Shown: positions 17,400-26,749, numbered from the stretch's first letter. The stretch: DNA of 64,000 nucleotides from Luteibacter rhizovicinus (GCF_004342265.1 NZ_SMCS01000005.1:310001-374000), one strand, 5' to 3'. Notes: generated from the sequence alone by a model not told the origin. Made by a program: numbers and translations.

Positions 17400-18749
17400 A
17401 TGTCCGTCAATGAACTGCGTTTCCCCCGGAATTTCCTGTGGGGCGTCTCTACGTCGGCCTATCAGATTGAAGGTGCTTTAGGCGAAGACGGTCGCGGTCC
17501 TTCGATCTGGGATACCTTCTGCAGCGAATCCGGCCGCATCGCCAACGACGATACGGCCGGGACCGCCTGCGATCACTACCGCCGCTATCCCGAAGACGTG
17601 GCACTGATGGCCACGCTCGGCGTCGATGCCTATCGTTTCTCGATCGCATGGTCGCGCATTCAGCCAAACGGTCGTGGCGCGGCAAATCCGAAGGGACTGG
17701 ACTTCTATTCGCGTCTGGTCGACGAGCTTCTGGCGAAAGGCGTCGACCCGACGCCGACCTTGTTCCACTGGGATCTGCCACAGGCCCTGCAAGACGCCGG
17801 GGGCTGGTTCAACCGCGACACGACCGATCGTTTCGCCGAATTCGCGCGTATCGTGGCCGAGCGTCTCGGCGATCGCGTATCGCGCTGGATCACCCATAAC
17901 GAAACCTTCGAGCACACCGTGCTCGGCCATGCCATCGGTACGCATGCGCCGGGGCGGCAACTGGGGCTGGACATCTTCCCGGTGGTGCACCACTTGCTGC
18001 TGTCGCATGGCAAGGCGGTACAAGTCCTGCGAGCGGCACTGCCGGCAGGTTCGCGGATCGGCATCGCGCAGAGCATGGCGCGCACGCGGCCGGCATCTGG
18101 CCGCATCAGGGATCGATGGGCGGCACACCTCCTCGAAATCCTGCATCTGCGCATGCATACCGATCCGCTACTGCTTGGCCGCTATCCGGTAGAGCTTCGC
18201 CTGCTGGGCGTGGACAAGTCGGCATTGCTCGCCAACGATCTGGCGACCATTGCGCAACCGCTGGATTTCCTGGGCGTCAATTTCTACAACCCGCAATATG
18301 TCCGTGGCGGACCGAAGGGCGGCGTCGTGCCAATCGAAGCGGCCGAGCCACCCGCGCACCTGGAACGCACCGAGATGGGCTGGCCGGTGGATGCCGACGG
18401 TTTCAGCGAGTTGTTGCTGTATCTGCGCAAGCGTTATGGCGCCAGGTTGCCTCCGATCCTCATTACCGAAAATGGTGCGGCATTTCCCGACATCGTCGAC
18501 GCGCAAGGCCGTATCGACGACCCGCGTCGGATCGCTTATTTGCAGGCGCATCTGCAAGCGCTGCGTCGCGCGATGGACGCGGGCGTCGACGTGCGCGGCT
18601 ATTTCGTCTGGTCGCTGCTCGACAACTTCGAGTGGGCCGAAGGTTATCGGCCGCGCTTCGGACTGGTACATGTCGACTACGCCACACAGAAGCGCACGCC
18701 CAAGGCTTCGTTCGACTGGTATCGCCACTTGATAGCAGTCCAGCGATGA
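17400..18749 (+). CDS. GH1 family beta-glucosidase
   Basis: A 449-residue cytoplasmic retaining glycosidase, normal length for bacterial GH1. The N-terminal signature FLWGVSTSAYQIEGA is the classic family pattern. The acid/base is Glu168 in THNETFEH; most members have NEP here, so the residue after Glu is Thr instead of Pro. The nucleophile is Glu357 in ITENGAAF. Substrate-binding motifs such as VWSLLDNFEWAEGY near the C-terminus are intact. Absence of a signal peptide means the glycoside must be imported first, which fits the receptor upstream and the transporter whose start overlaps its stop (ATGA). Confidence 0.95.
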   Translation: MSVNELRFPRNFLWGVSTSAYQIEGALGEDGRGPSIWDTFCSESGRIANDDTAGTACDHYRRYPEDVALMATLGVDAYRFSIAWSRIQPNGRGAANPKGLDFYSRLVDELLAKGVDPTPTLFHWDLPQALQDAGGWFNRDTTDRFAEFARIVAERLGDRVSRWITHNETFEHTVLGHAIGTHAPGRQLGLDIFPVVHHLLLSHGKAVQVLRAALPAGSRIGIAQSMARTRPASGRIRDRWAAHLLEILHLRMHTDPLLLGRYPVELRLLGVDKSALLANDLATIAQPLDFLGVNFYNPQYVRGGPKGGVVPIEAAEPPAHLERTEMGWPVDADGFSELLLYLRKRYGARLPPILITENGAAFPDIVDAQGRIDDPRRIAYLQAHLQALRRAMDAGVDVRGYFVWSLLDNFEWAEGYRPRFGLVHVDYATQKRTPKASFDWYRHLIAVQR

Positions 18750-20035
18750 ACACAGGTGCCACGCATGAGATGAAAGCAGGGGATTCCTCCGGTGCACTGA
18801 CCGAACCTGTCGCACCGGTACGCTCGCGGTTCTTCATCAGTATGGCGCTATCCAATCTCGCGATATGGATGGCCTTTTTCGCGCCGATTCAGATCCTGCT
18901 GGCTCAGCAGATGGAAGTGCTCGCGCCGATGCACAAAGAGTCCGCGCTGGGCTGGGTGACAGGTATTGGCGCGCTGGTGTCGTTGTTTGCCAATCCGCTG
19001 TTCGGTGCCTGGTCGGACCGGACTGTTTCGCGCTTCGGCCGGCGTCATCCGTGGAATATCGGCGGCGCGCTGGTCGGCGCATTGGCGCTGGTTGTGCTGG
19101 GTCAGCAACATACCCTGCCGGGTATTATGTTGTGGTGGTGTGTCGTGCAGTTCGCGCTCAATGCCATGCTTGCCGCGTTGTCCGCCGAAGTGCCAGACCA
19201 GGTGCCGGTAACGCAGCGTGCGGTGTGCAGCGCCTGGGTGGGCGTGACCCAGCCGCTGGGTGTCGTCGCCGGGGCATTGCTGGTAACCCTGCTGGCTCAC
19301 GATATCGCGCAAGGCTATCTTCTGGTCGCCGTGGTACTGGTGCTGTGCGCGCTGCCATTCGTAGGGCTGGTGCGCGATAGTCCGTTGCGACGCGACGAGC
19401 GTCCAGCGTGGAACGCGCGCGCGTTCCTGCGCGGCTTCTGGATCAGCCCGCGTGAATACCCGGATTTCGCCTGGGCCTGGGCAACACGCTTTCTGATCAA
19501 TCTGGGAAATGCCATCGGCACCCTGTACATGCTGTACTTCCTGCATGACCGGCTGCACTACGAGCAACTGTTTCCGGGAAAAACCTCAGCAGACGGGTTG
19601 TTGATCGTCGTGACGGTCTATACGGCTGGCGTGCTGGTCGGAGCCTTTGCGGGTGGCGTGCTTTCCGATCGCAGCGGTCGCCGCAAGATCCATGTGATCC
19701 TGTCCAGCGTGGTAATGACTGTCGCCGCCTTGATGTTGATGCCTCCACCCACCTGGCTGCTGGTGCTGGCCGCTGCAGCGGTACTGGGGCTCGGTTATGG
19801 CATTTACGTCGCGGTCGACCAGGCCTTGATAACCCAGGTGTTGCCGCTGGCGACCGATCGCGGCAAGGATCTTGGCATCATCAACATCGCCAACTCCGCC
19901 CCGCAGGTGGTGGCGCCGGCTATCGCGGCGATCCTGGTGACGCGCTTGGGTGGCTATCCCGGGCTGTATCTGGCCACCGCGGCGTTTACCCTGCTCGGCG
20001 GCGTGCTGGTACGTCGGATTCGCAACGTTCCCTGA
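18746..20035 (+). CDS. MFS sugar transporter
   Basis: A 429-residue inner-membrane transporter with about twelve hydrophobic segments. The start at 18746 overlaps the stop of the beta-glucosidase gene as ATGA, a strong sign of coupled translation; longer in-frame starts would run inside that gene. The loop between helices 2 and 3 reads FGAWSDRTVSRFGRRHPWN, close to the GRR-x-PW signature of disaccharide transporters of the sucrose/maltose group. It probably carries the glycoside cleaved by the GH1 enzyme across the inner membrane (inference from context). Confidence 0.85.
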   Translation: MNTGATHEMKAGDSSGALTEPVAPVRSRFFISMALSNLAIWMAFFAPIQILLAQQMEVLAPMHKESALGWVTGIGALVSLFANPLFGAWSDRTVSRFGRRHPWNIGGALVGALALVVLGQQHTLPGIMLWWCVVQFALNAMLAALSAEVPDQVPVTQRAVCSAWVGVTQPLGVVAGALLVTLLAHDIAQGYLLVAVVLVLCALPFVGLVRDSPLRRDERPAWNARAFLRGFWISPREYPDFAWAWATRFLINLGNAIGTLYMLYFLHDRLHYEQLFPGKTSADGLLIVVTVYTAGVLVGAFAGGVLSDRSGRRKIHVILSSVVMTVAALMLMPPPTWLLVLAAAAVLGLGYGIYVAVDQALITQVLPLATDRGKDLGIINIANSAPQVVAPAIAAILVTRLGGYPGLYLATAAFTLLGGVLVRRIRNVP

Positions 20036-20161
20036 CCGCCGTCGAAAGGTTTTGGCACGATTTGCCCTTTGGTGTCCTTCGGCGGTGTGTTGGACTGAGC
20101 ACCGATCTGCGACGATGCATATGTGTCCGCAACCGATGGCAAAGACAGGGGCAGGGCCACG

Positions 20162-21325
20162 ATGATTCCCATGCGCTATCGCGCGCTCACGATCTATGCC
20201 GCGCTGCAGGCATTGATGCAGTTCGAATGGCTGCGCTTCGCGCCGATCACCACTGAGATCGCCAGTCAGTACGGGGTGTCGCCGAGTGCGATCGGCAACC
20301 TGTCGCTGGTGTTTCCCTTGCTGTTTATACCGCTGGCATTGCCGGCGGGTCTGTTGCTCGATCGTGTGCCGGTGCGTACATCGCTGCGCATCAGTGCGGT
20401 AGGAATGGCTTTGGCTGCGTTGCTGCGCATACTCGGGCCGAGCTACGGGTTCCTGCTCGCGGGGCAGGTCATGTTCTCGGTGCTGCAGCCGTTGGTCATG
20501 GCGTTGGTCGCCCGGTTGGCCGCGGTATGGTTCGCTGAAGACGAACGCCTGCGAGCCACCGAGATATCCAGCATGGCGATATTCGCGGGTCTTGGTCTGG
20601 CCTTCGTGCTGGTGCCGGTGATCGGATTCCGGACTTTATGGCTCGATGTGGCCGTGCTGGGTGCACTGGCCGTGTCGACCTTGCTATGGGTACCAGCCGA
20701 CCCGCGTGAGGCCGCTGCCACGCCGGGCCCTCGACCATCGTGGCGTTCCGGCATGCTGGCGATGCTGCGTGCACCGGCGTTCCTGGTAGTCACGGCGTAT
20801 TTCTTCCTGGCCAATGGCTATTTCAATGCCATTTCGACATGGCTTGAATCGATTCTGCATCGGCACGGGATCGACCCGCAGACAGCGGGTATCGTCGCAC
20901 TGTGCATGCTGATCAGCGGGATTGTGTGCATGGCGTTGATCGAACGCGTTTCCAGCTGGTTGAGCTTGCGCATGCTTATGCTGATCGCCGCGCTGGGCTC
21001 GATCGGCGTCACCGTGGTGTTATTTACCAGCAGCTCGCCGGTGGTGCTGGGTCTTGCCGGCATCCTGCTGGGCGCCACCCTGTTGGCACCGTTGCCGTTG
21101 CTGATCCAGGTCGTGGCGAAGAGCGCCGGCGAGGAACATGCAGGCACCGCGGCCAGCCTGTTTTTCCTGATGGGTAACGCCGGCGCCGCCGCCTTCATCG
21201 CTGCGTTCGAGCCGATTGCCGATGCCGGGCAGTGGACACTGGGTTGTTGTCTGCTGATCGCCATGCTGGTCGTGCAGGGCGTCCTTGCGGCCATTGGCGG
21301 GCCGCGTCAAAGATGGCCCGCGTAG
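20162..21325 (+). CDS. MFS transporter
   Basis: A 387-residue protein with about twelve hydrophobic segments. The start at 20162 follows an AGGGGCAGGG stretch; 20123 and 20171 are alternatives. The N-terminal loop LLLDRVPVRTSLRISA and the segment WFAEDERLRATEIS resemble MFS carriers of small organic molecules rather than the sugar transporter just upstream, to which it is not closely related. It is the last gene of the plus-strand group that begins with the receptor at 14906; a product-export or second-substrate role is possible but not shown. Confidence 0.8.
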   Translation: MIPMRYRALTIYAALQALMQFEWLRFAPITTEIASQYGVSPSAIGNLSLVFPLLFIPLALPAGLLLDRVPVRTSLRISAVGMALAALLRILGPSYGFLLAGQVMFSVLQPLVMALVARLAAVWFAEDERLRATEISSMAIFAGLGLAFVLVPVIGFRTLWLDVAVLGALAVSTLLWVPADPREAAATPGPRPSWRSGMLAMLRAPAFLVVTAYFFLANGYFNAISTWLESILHRHGIDPQTAGIVALCMLISGIVCMALIERVSSWLSLRMLMLIAALGSIGVTVVLFTSSSPVVLGLAGILLGATLLAPLPLLIQVVAKSAGEEHAGTAASLFFLMGNAGAAAFIAAFEPIADAGQWTLGCCLLIAMLVVQGVLAAIGGPRQRWPA

Positions 21326-21385
21326 CCGGGTTTGAGGTTGTAATCATCCGCCAGCAGACATCTGCGCAAGCGGGCTTTGATTAAA

Positions 21386-22552
21386 TTAAGTCACATCAAG
21401 TTGGTAAACCCAGACATTATTATCCAGCAAACGTCCCTGCACCAATTCGCTCGTTTTACCATTTGTAACGCGCCATGTTTCACATTGAGGGATCTGTTTG
21501 GTTCCGTCAGCAGACAAACCATTCTTGCCATCATTGCGTATCAAATACTGCACTGATTTCGGGAAATCGGAGCCTTTAGGCACGTACTGACCAGCGGCTA
21601 TCAAGAAATCGAGTTTTATATCAGGTCGTATGAATTCCTCCAGGCGAGGAAAGCCTACATCGGCGCAGATAGTAACGCCATAAGGTATTGAGGTCAGTAT
21701 TTGATTATTAAATAGCGGCGCGTGACCAGAACGAGTATCGTGCTGAGCCGTTATTTCGCTTAACTCATACACTTCGACACTGAGACCGTCGGAGAGGTGG
21801 TATGTATAAATAATTGTATCCTCTCCCTCCACGTTGATATCAACCGATAACCCAAGAAAGTCAATTCCCGCGGTATAACGTTTTGGCCACATCGAAAAAT
21901 AAGGCACGCCTCGCTCCAGGCCTGGCCCGAAATTATTGGCGGCAAGCACATAGTTAATCGCCTCATAACGATTTACATTTTGTTTGCTTGGAAGCAATAA
22001 AGCATTTGTTCCTGGCAGTAAAATTAGCCTGCCCCATTCCGTGGCGGGGAATTTTTTGATTAGTTTCTGGATCTGTTTCTTTACTAAGATATTATAAATA
22101 TAGGATAATTGATGCAATTCATCTTTGTTTTTTACTGCTTGCCATGGAATATTCCAGTAAATTTCAGGAGCGGTAAAAAATGTCACGGAGGGGTCGAATG
22201 GGTCATTTTTTAGCTGTGCAAGTGAAGACTCTAGTGCCTTGGCCAATTTTAGCTGGCGACCCTCAATTTCACGTTTGGCAAAATCGATAATCGACTCATT
22301 TTTTTGACGCGGGTGGAGGATATCAGGGTTCAGGGTAATGGTCTGGAGGGACAAAATTTGTACTTTATTGCCTCCATCGGTGCCAAAAAATCCACCCCTG
22401 CCACCTATCGCTAAACCAGGTACCGCCAGCATTGACGAGGCGCCAAGTATTTTCCCCACTGCACGACGACGATCAATATTGATTTGGCAAGCACGGCGAA
22501 TTTTTCTAGGAATTTTTAGCACGAATATCACTGTGTTTTTTGAGTGATACAA
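21386..22552 (-). CDS. Nitrilase-superfamily-like protein with Tat-like leader, low GC
   Basis: A 388-residue protein that I do not recognise as a named family but that shows the carbon-nitrogen hydrolase pattern. A first strand VQILSLQTITLN is followed by Glu130 in FFTAPEIYW, Lys224 in FSMWPKRYTAG and Cys296 in GVTICADVGFPRLEEF, in the order and spacing of a Glu-Lys-Cys triad. The N-terminal stretch DRRRAVGKILGASSML resembles a twin-arginine leader, which would make it exported; nitrilases are usually cytoplasmic. Base composition is clearly richer in A and T than all neighbours, with Asn, Lys and Ile common, a sign of horizontal transfer. It stands alone between convergent or unrelated genes. 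Confidence 0.65.
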   Translation of the reverse strand: MYHSKNTVIFVLKIPRKIRRACQINIDRRRAVGKILGASSMLAVPGLAIGGRGGFFGTDGGNKVQILSLQTITLNPDILHPRQKNESIIDFAKREIEGRQLKLAKALESSLAQLKNDPFDPSVTFFTAPEIYWNIPWQAVKNKDELHQLSYIYNILVKKQIQKLIKKFPATEWGRLILLPGTNALLLPSKQNVNRYEAINYVLAANNFGPGLERGVPYFSMWPKRYTAGIDFLGLSVDINVEGEDTIIYTYHLSDGLSVEVYELSEITAQHDTRSGHAPLFNNQILTSIPYGVTICADVGFPRLEEFIRPDIKLDFLIAAGQYVPKGSDFPKSVQYLIRNDGKNGLSADGTKQIPQCETWRVTNGKTSELVQGRLLDNNVWVYQLDVT

Positions 22553-22799
22553 GGACCTGCCAGATCGACATAAGTTTCTAGTGGGGGCACGTTCGACTAC
22601 GAAACGCAGTACGTTCGTGCGGTGTCAAGCCGCACGAATCCCACAAATATCGCCACAGAATTGCATGCCGTTGGCATTCGTCACTCGCGTCAGCCTGCAA
22701 CTGATTCGTGCGACAACGGCGGCAACTATGCGCGGATGCTGTCGAGCAACAAGAACGAACCCGCCGCTGTAGCGATCGTGGTATTGCGCGGAGACGACA

Positions 22800-24020
22800 T
22801 CAGGTCTCTCCGAATGGCATCCATGCATCGACGATGCGACCGTTGTCGATCACGTGTACCGGACCGTAGTGCAGCAAACTGCCTTCGGACTGATACGGGC
22901 GAAAGAACACGGTGTCGTTCACCGCGAGCGCATGCTCGCGCGGTCCGTTGAGGATGGACTGGTTGAAGCTGAGGCCAAACTGTTTGTTAGGCTGAAGTCC
23001 CACGGGAGAGGCCGGTTGCGCGGGCCAGCCGCCGCCATAGATGAAATAGCTGCGCGCACGCCGCGCGCGTCCGCCGAACAGCAGCTTCGACAGCCATGCC
23101 GGGCCCGGCAAACGCGTACCGTCCTGGGCCTTGAGCACGGGCGTGGTGATGAATATCGCCGGCTCGAATTCCGCCAACAGATCGATATCGAATTCGAGCG
23201 GCTTGAGCAGCGCCGAGCCAGCGGACACATCGTTGAGCGGCGAGTCGTACCGATGCAGGGCAACGGTCGGACTGCCGGCGCCGTTCCAGCACATCCCCGG
23301 TGCCAGTTCGGGATAGCAGGCGCGCGCCGTCGCCTGGAAGGCGCGATAGGCAGCGACCGCTTTGGCGAAACTGGTATCGCGGCTTTCCACCAGCGCCGGC
23401 AATTTTCCGACATGCGCGTCGTATCCCATCAATCCGGAAAACTCGAGATGCTCCGGCGCGGCACGTAGTTGTTCGAGCATGACGTGCAAGGCCGCCGGGT
23501 CGCTCGCGCCACCGCGGTGCAGGCCGACATCGATCTCCAGGTTCACGCGCAACTTCGTGCCAAGGCCGCACGCGAGCTCCAGATATTCCTGCAGCCGCGC
23601 CGGCGTATCGATCAGCCATTGCAGCTGGCGTGCCGGATCGAAAGAAGTATGGCCCAGGTGCTGGTAGAAATGCCGTGCGGCAAGTACCGGCATCGGCTTT
23701 CCCATCAGTACGTCGCTGTCTGGGAACCGCTGTGCCACCTGACGCAACTGTGGCTCATGAAACACCATCAGCGAACGGGTATCGGTCAGTTTCATCAGCT
23801 CGTCCAGCAGCGCTGGCACGGGCAACGACTTTTCGACCAGGCGCAGTTGCGTGCCCGGTGCGATTAACACCTTCAGGCGCGCGGCATTGCGGCGCATGCG
23901 TTCCCGGTCGATCACCACGCTTGGACGAGCGATGCCCGCCTGATTCAACGCATTCTGCAGGCCATTGAAATAGATGTCGTGAGGGCTGGCGTGAATCGCT
24001 GGCGAGCGGTCCCGGGTCAT
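22800..24020 (-). CDS. PLP-dependent D-threonine aldolase / DSD1-like protein
   Basis: A 406-residue enzyme of the alanine-racemase N-terminal barrel fold fused to a D-serine-dehydratase-like C-terminal domain. The probable PLP lysine is Lys64 in LRLVEKSLPVPALL, after the strand PSVVIDRERMRRNAARL. Family features include VNLEIDVGLHRGG and the C-terminal HYGPVHVIDNGRIVDAW, where metal-dependent members have a His-x-Cys pair; the second position here is less clear. The start overlaps the stop of the upstream aldonolactone-oxidase-like gene by four bases (ATGA), so the two are made together. Reaction specificity (aldolase, dehydratase or racemase) is not determined. Confidence 0.8.
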   Translation of the reverse strand: MTRDRSPAIHASPHDIYFNGLQNALNQAGIARPSVVIDRERMRRNAARLKVLIAPGTQLRLVEKSLPVPALLDELMKLTDTRSLMVFHEPQLRQVAQRFPDSDVLMGKPMPVLAARHFYQHLGHTSFDPARQLQWLIDTPARLQEYLELACGLGTKLRVNLEIDVGLHRGGASDPAALHVMLEQLRAAPEHLEFSGLMGYDAHVGKLPALVESRDTSFAKAVAAYRAFQATARACYPELAPGMCWNGAGSPTVALHRYDSPLNDVSAGSALLKPLEFDIDLLAEFEPAIFITTPVLKAQDGTRLPGPAWLSKLLFGGRARRARSYFIYGGGWPAQPASPVGLQPNKQFGLSFNQSILNGPREHALAVNDTVFFRPYQSEGSLLHYGPVHVIDNGRIVDAWMPFGET

Positions 24021-25441
24021 GACGTTGCCATTCCGAACAATTGCCGCAGATACGGATTGAGAAACTTTCCGTGCGGATCGAGTTCATTGCGTAAACGGAG
24101 AAAGCGCTCGAGGTCGGGATACAGGGAACGCAGGTCCGCGGCATCGACGGTATGCAGCTTGCCCCAGTGCGGGCGACCGCTGTAGTGGCGCAGAACGGGT
24201 TCCGCCACGGCGAACAAGGGCCGGTAATCCTGCTTGTGATACTGATGCACCGAGATCGAACAGCGCGCTTCGCCTTGAGCGCCCTGAAAAGGGCTAAGCC
24301 AATAATCGTCGGCGGCTATGAAGCGAAATTCGATCGGAAAGAACACGTCGACCTTATTCTTGCTCACCGCCGTGCAGACCTCATCCAGGCAGGATACCCC
24401 CGTAGCCAGCGGCACCTGGTACTCCATCTCGTTGAAGCGCACGTTGCGCGACGAGGCGAATATCCTGTGCGACCAGTCGACGCGTTCGGTGGGTTGAATG
24501 AAGCGGCCGATCATGTGTTGCAGTCGACGTCCGACGCCAGGCAGCCAACGGGTAAGTTCGCAACTCAATCTCAGCATGGCGTCGTCGGAGTCGGCACCTT
24601 GCGCTTCGCCCGAGGGCGGCTGTTCGGTGACATCGAGTGTCTTGACGATGGCCAGCCGGCTATACGGAAAGACCAGGAGTTCGAAGTGCCGATGTTGACG
24701 AACCCACTCGTCCATGTCGGGCAGTAACTTATCCAGTGGTAGCAACTGCACGCGCTCGCGCAGACGAAAGGAAGGCATGTTCTGCAGCGTGACCTGGGTG
24801 ATTACGCCGAGTGCACCCAGCGATACCGCGGCCGCGCGAAACAGGTCGGTATCGCTGTCGCGGCTGCATTCGAGTACCTCGCCTTGCGCGGTCACCAGCC
24901 GCAGCGCCGTAGCGCCGGCAGCGATGCAGGGCAGGGTGATGCCGGTGCCGTGCGTCGCGGTGGAAAGTGCGCCAGCAAGGCTCTGCCGATCGATATCGCC
25001 CAGATTCGGCATGGATTGACCGATGCCATGCAGCAAGGGGCCGGCGTCGAACAGGCGAGTACCGGCCCACATCCGGGCTTGCTGCGTCTGCACGTCGTGA
25101 CTGATCAAGCCGCTGAGGCGATCCAGCGACAGAATCGCACCGGACGTCGGTACCAATGGGGTGAATGAATGGCCCGCACCGACGACGCGTACGTTGGTGG
25201 CATCGCGTACTTGCCGGCGTAACGCATCTTCGTCCGGCGGCAACCATTTCGCGGAAGGTTGGGCGTGCTGCTGGCCGGACCAGTTTTCCCACGCCGGCTG
25301 CGTACCATGCAGACCATCGTCCAGGCCTGTGCGTGGTGCTGGCGGCGTGAAGTGACGGGATAGCATTCCGCGTTTCCGTGGTGTCGCCGAAGGCTGCGGA
25401 TGCATGGGTTCAGCGGCGGACGGTGACGGCCTTTCGGACAT
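24017..25441 (-). CDS. FAD-dependent aldonolactone oxidase-like enzyme (VAO/ALO family)
   Basis: A 474-residue flavoprotein. The N-terminal FAD-binding half has VRVVGAGHSFTPLVPTSGAI and LGDIDRQSLAGALSTATHGT, in which the His-Gly after Thr matches the FAD-contacting motif of L-gulonolactone and D-arabinono-1,4-lactone oxidases. The C-terminal half carries the ALO-type ending HWGKLHTVDAADLRSLYPD and LDPHGKFLNPYLRQLFG. No signal peptide is evident. It is the upstream partner in a two-gene operon with the PLP enzyme. Substrates in this family are sugar lactones or polyols such as xylitol and sorbitol; none can be selected here. Confidence 0.88.
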   Translation of the reverse strand: MSERPSPSAAEPMHPQPSATPRKRGMLSRHFTPPAPRTGLDDGLHGTQPAWENWSGQQHAQPSAKWLPPDEDALRRQVRDATNVRVVGAGHSFTPLVPTSGAILSLDRLSGLISHDVQTQQARMWAGTRLFDAGPLLHGIGQSMPNLGDIDRQSLAGALSTATHGTGITLPCIAAGATALRLVTAQGEVLECSRDSDTDLFRAAAVSLGALGVITQVTLQNMPSFRLRERVQLLPLDKLLPDMDEWVRQHRHFELLVFPYSRLAIVKTLDVTEQPPSGEAQGADSDDAMLRLSCELTRWLPGVGRRLQHMIGRFIQPTERVDWSHRIFASSRNVRFNEMEYQVPLATGVSCLDEVCTAVSKNKVDVFFPIEFRFIAADDYWLSPFQGAQGEARCSISVHQYHKQDYRPLFAVAEPVLRHYSGRPHWGKLHTVDAADLRSLYPDLERFLRLRNELDPHGKFLNPYLRQLFGMATS

Positions 25442-25536
25442 GAGTGCTGGCTCGAGATATCTAGAGCCTTAGTTCAGCACAGGCTTTATGGGCGCTACAG
25501 GGGTCGCTAGCGGCCAAATCCGTTGCGCGTCCGCTG

Positions 25537-26565
25537 TTATGCGCGCGCATTGCGCCGCATGGCTCCCGGTACTTCACCTACCCAGCGTTTGAAAGCTCGA
25601 CGGAATGCGCGTGCATCGCTGAATCCGAGATGCTCGCTGGCTTCCGCCACCGTCAGTCCTTCATCGCGCAGCAGATGCTGCGCCTCGAGTGCGCGCAGAC
25701 GTTCGCTCAGTATGCGGAACGACGTGTCCGCTTCGCTCAGACGCCGGCGCAAAGTACGCGAGCTCAGACCAAGCGCGGCCGCGACCTCTTCCACCGACAT
25801 CGCCACGTTGCCGGTCTGCAGCAATACATGTTCGACGGATGCCACGGTATTGGGCGTGTGCTGACTTTGTGCGCGCGTTTCCAGCAAGGCACGCAATTCC
25901 GCGGCTGCTACCGGCGAATGGCTGGCCAGTGGCAGCGCGAACCATTCGCGCGGGAAAAGGCCACGGTTGCGCGGTTGTCCGAACCGCACCGGGCATCCGA
26001 ATATCTCGGTATAGCGCGCCGCGTGTGGTGGTGCGGCATAGGTCAATTCGAGGGCCTGCGGACGATAGTCGCCGCCCAGAAGAATACGAACCAGTACCAT
26101 CACGCTGGCGTACAGCTCTTCGACCACGAACGTTTCCACCACCGGATCGCGCGTGCGCGATTGTCCTATCAAGGAAGCAAAGTTGTCGTCGAGCTCAAAG
26201 GTGACGTCCATCAGGCCACCGCTTTGCCCTTGATAACGCACGCCGAGTTCGACCGCCTCGCCGAACGTACGCATCGCGGTCATGGCAAAGCCGGGCAGGC
26301 CGAAGTGACTTATGTTCTGGCGCCGTCCAAGCTCGAGGCCCAGATCGGTACGGCCGGTCAGTTGTATGGCGCGTCGGACGAGGCGCCCGACCTGGCGATT
26401 GGAGATCAGCTCGCCGGCGCACATATCCGCGCTGCTGATGCCTACGTCCGCGCATAAACGCTCGGGTGCAACCCCGAGTTCGCTCACCAGTTCGGTCAGT
26501 TCCGCCAGCGCCAGCGGCGCGATTTCGGGAGCAAACTGGCGTGGATCAAGCTTGGGGCGTGGCAC
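25537..26565 (-). CDS. AraC-family transcriptional regulator (OruR/ArgR-like)
   Basis: A 342-residue regulator with the N-terminal arabinose-binding-like domain (PF12625 type; starts LAPLALAELTELVSELGV...) and a C-terminal AraC HTH domain: VEEVAAALGLSSRTLRRRLS and VAEASEHLGFSDARAFRRAF. The start is GTG at 26565, preceded by GGGGAT as a ribosome binding site. It is divergent from the coniferyl-aldehyde-dehydrogenase-like gene, with direct repeats in the gap that resemble AraC half-sites. The lactone oxidase/PLP operon lies just downstream on the same strand, so it may govern both sides. Confidence 0.9.
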   Translation of the reverse strand: MPRPKLDPRQFAPEIAPLALAELTELVSELGVAPERLCADVGISSADMCAGELISNRQVGRLVRRAIQLTGRTDLGLELGRRQNISHFGLPGFAMTAMRTFGEAVELGVRYQGQSGGLMDVTFELDDNFASLIGQSRTRDPVVETFVVEELYASVMVLVRILLGGDYRPQALELTYAAPPHAARYTEIFGCPVRFGQPRNRGLFPREWFALPLASHSPVAAAELRALLETRAQSQHTPNTVASVEHVLLQTGNVAMSVEEVAAALGLSSRTLRRRLSEADTSFRILSERLRALEAQHLLRDEGLTVAEASEHLGFSDARAFRRAFKRWVGEVPGAMRRNARA

Positions 26566-26571
26566 GTTTAA

Positions 26572-26600
26572 TCCCCATAGTGGCCGCGATGGTCCCCATA
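26572..26600. promoter_or_regulatory. Candidate AraC-type direct-repeat operator
   Basis: TCCCCATA occurs at 26572-26579 and again at 26593-26600, exactly 21 bases apart, the two-helical-turn spacing known for AraC half-sites. The first copy overlaps the ribosome binding site of the divergent AraC-type gene, which would allow autorepression; the pair lies about 150 bases upstream of the aldehyde dehydrogenase start. Confidence 0.45.
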
Positions 26601-26749
26601 CTACGCTGGCTTTCGTCCCGCCGTTCCCTGCAGCGCAGCATCCCCGGCAATTGACCCGATTCGTCCTTATGCCCGGTAAGGGTTGCTGCCTAAGCTGCGC
26701 ATACGCCTAACATGGCATCCATAGTTCGCATGCTAGCCCAGGAGCTCCC

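Noticed and set aside
18116-18745. N-terminal extension of the sugar transporter
   Set aside because: The open frame extends 210 codons inside the beta-glucosidase gene, but the sequence there is Arg/Ala-rich shadow. The ATGA junction at 18746 is the natural start.
22625-22828. Small minus-strand frame between the nitrilase-like and PLP-enzyme genes
   Set aside because: The 67-residue translation has no recognisable similarity and no good ribosome binding site. A remnant of a mobile element was considered because of the low-GC neighbour, but no inverted ends or transposase motif were found.
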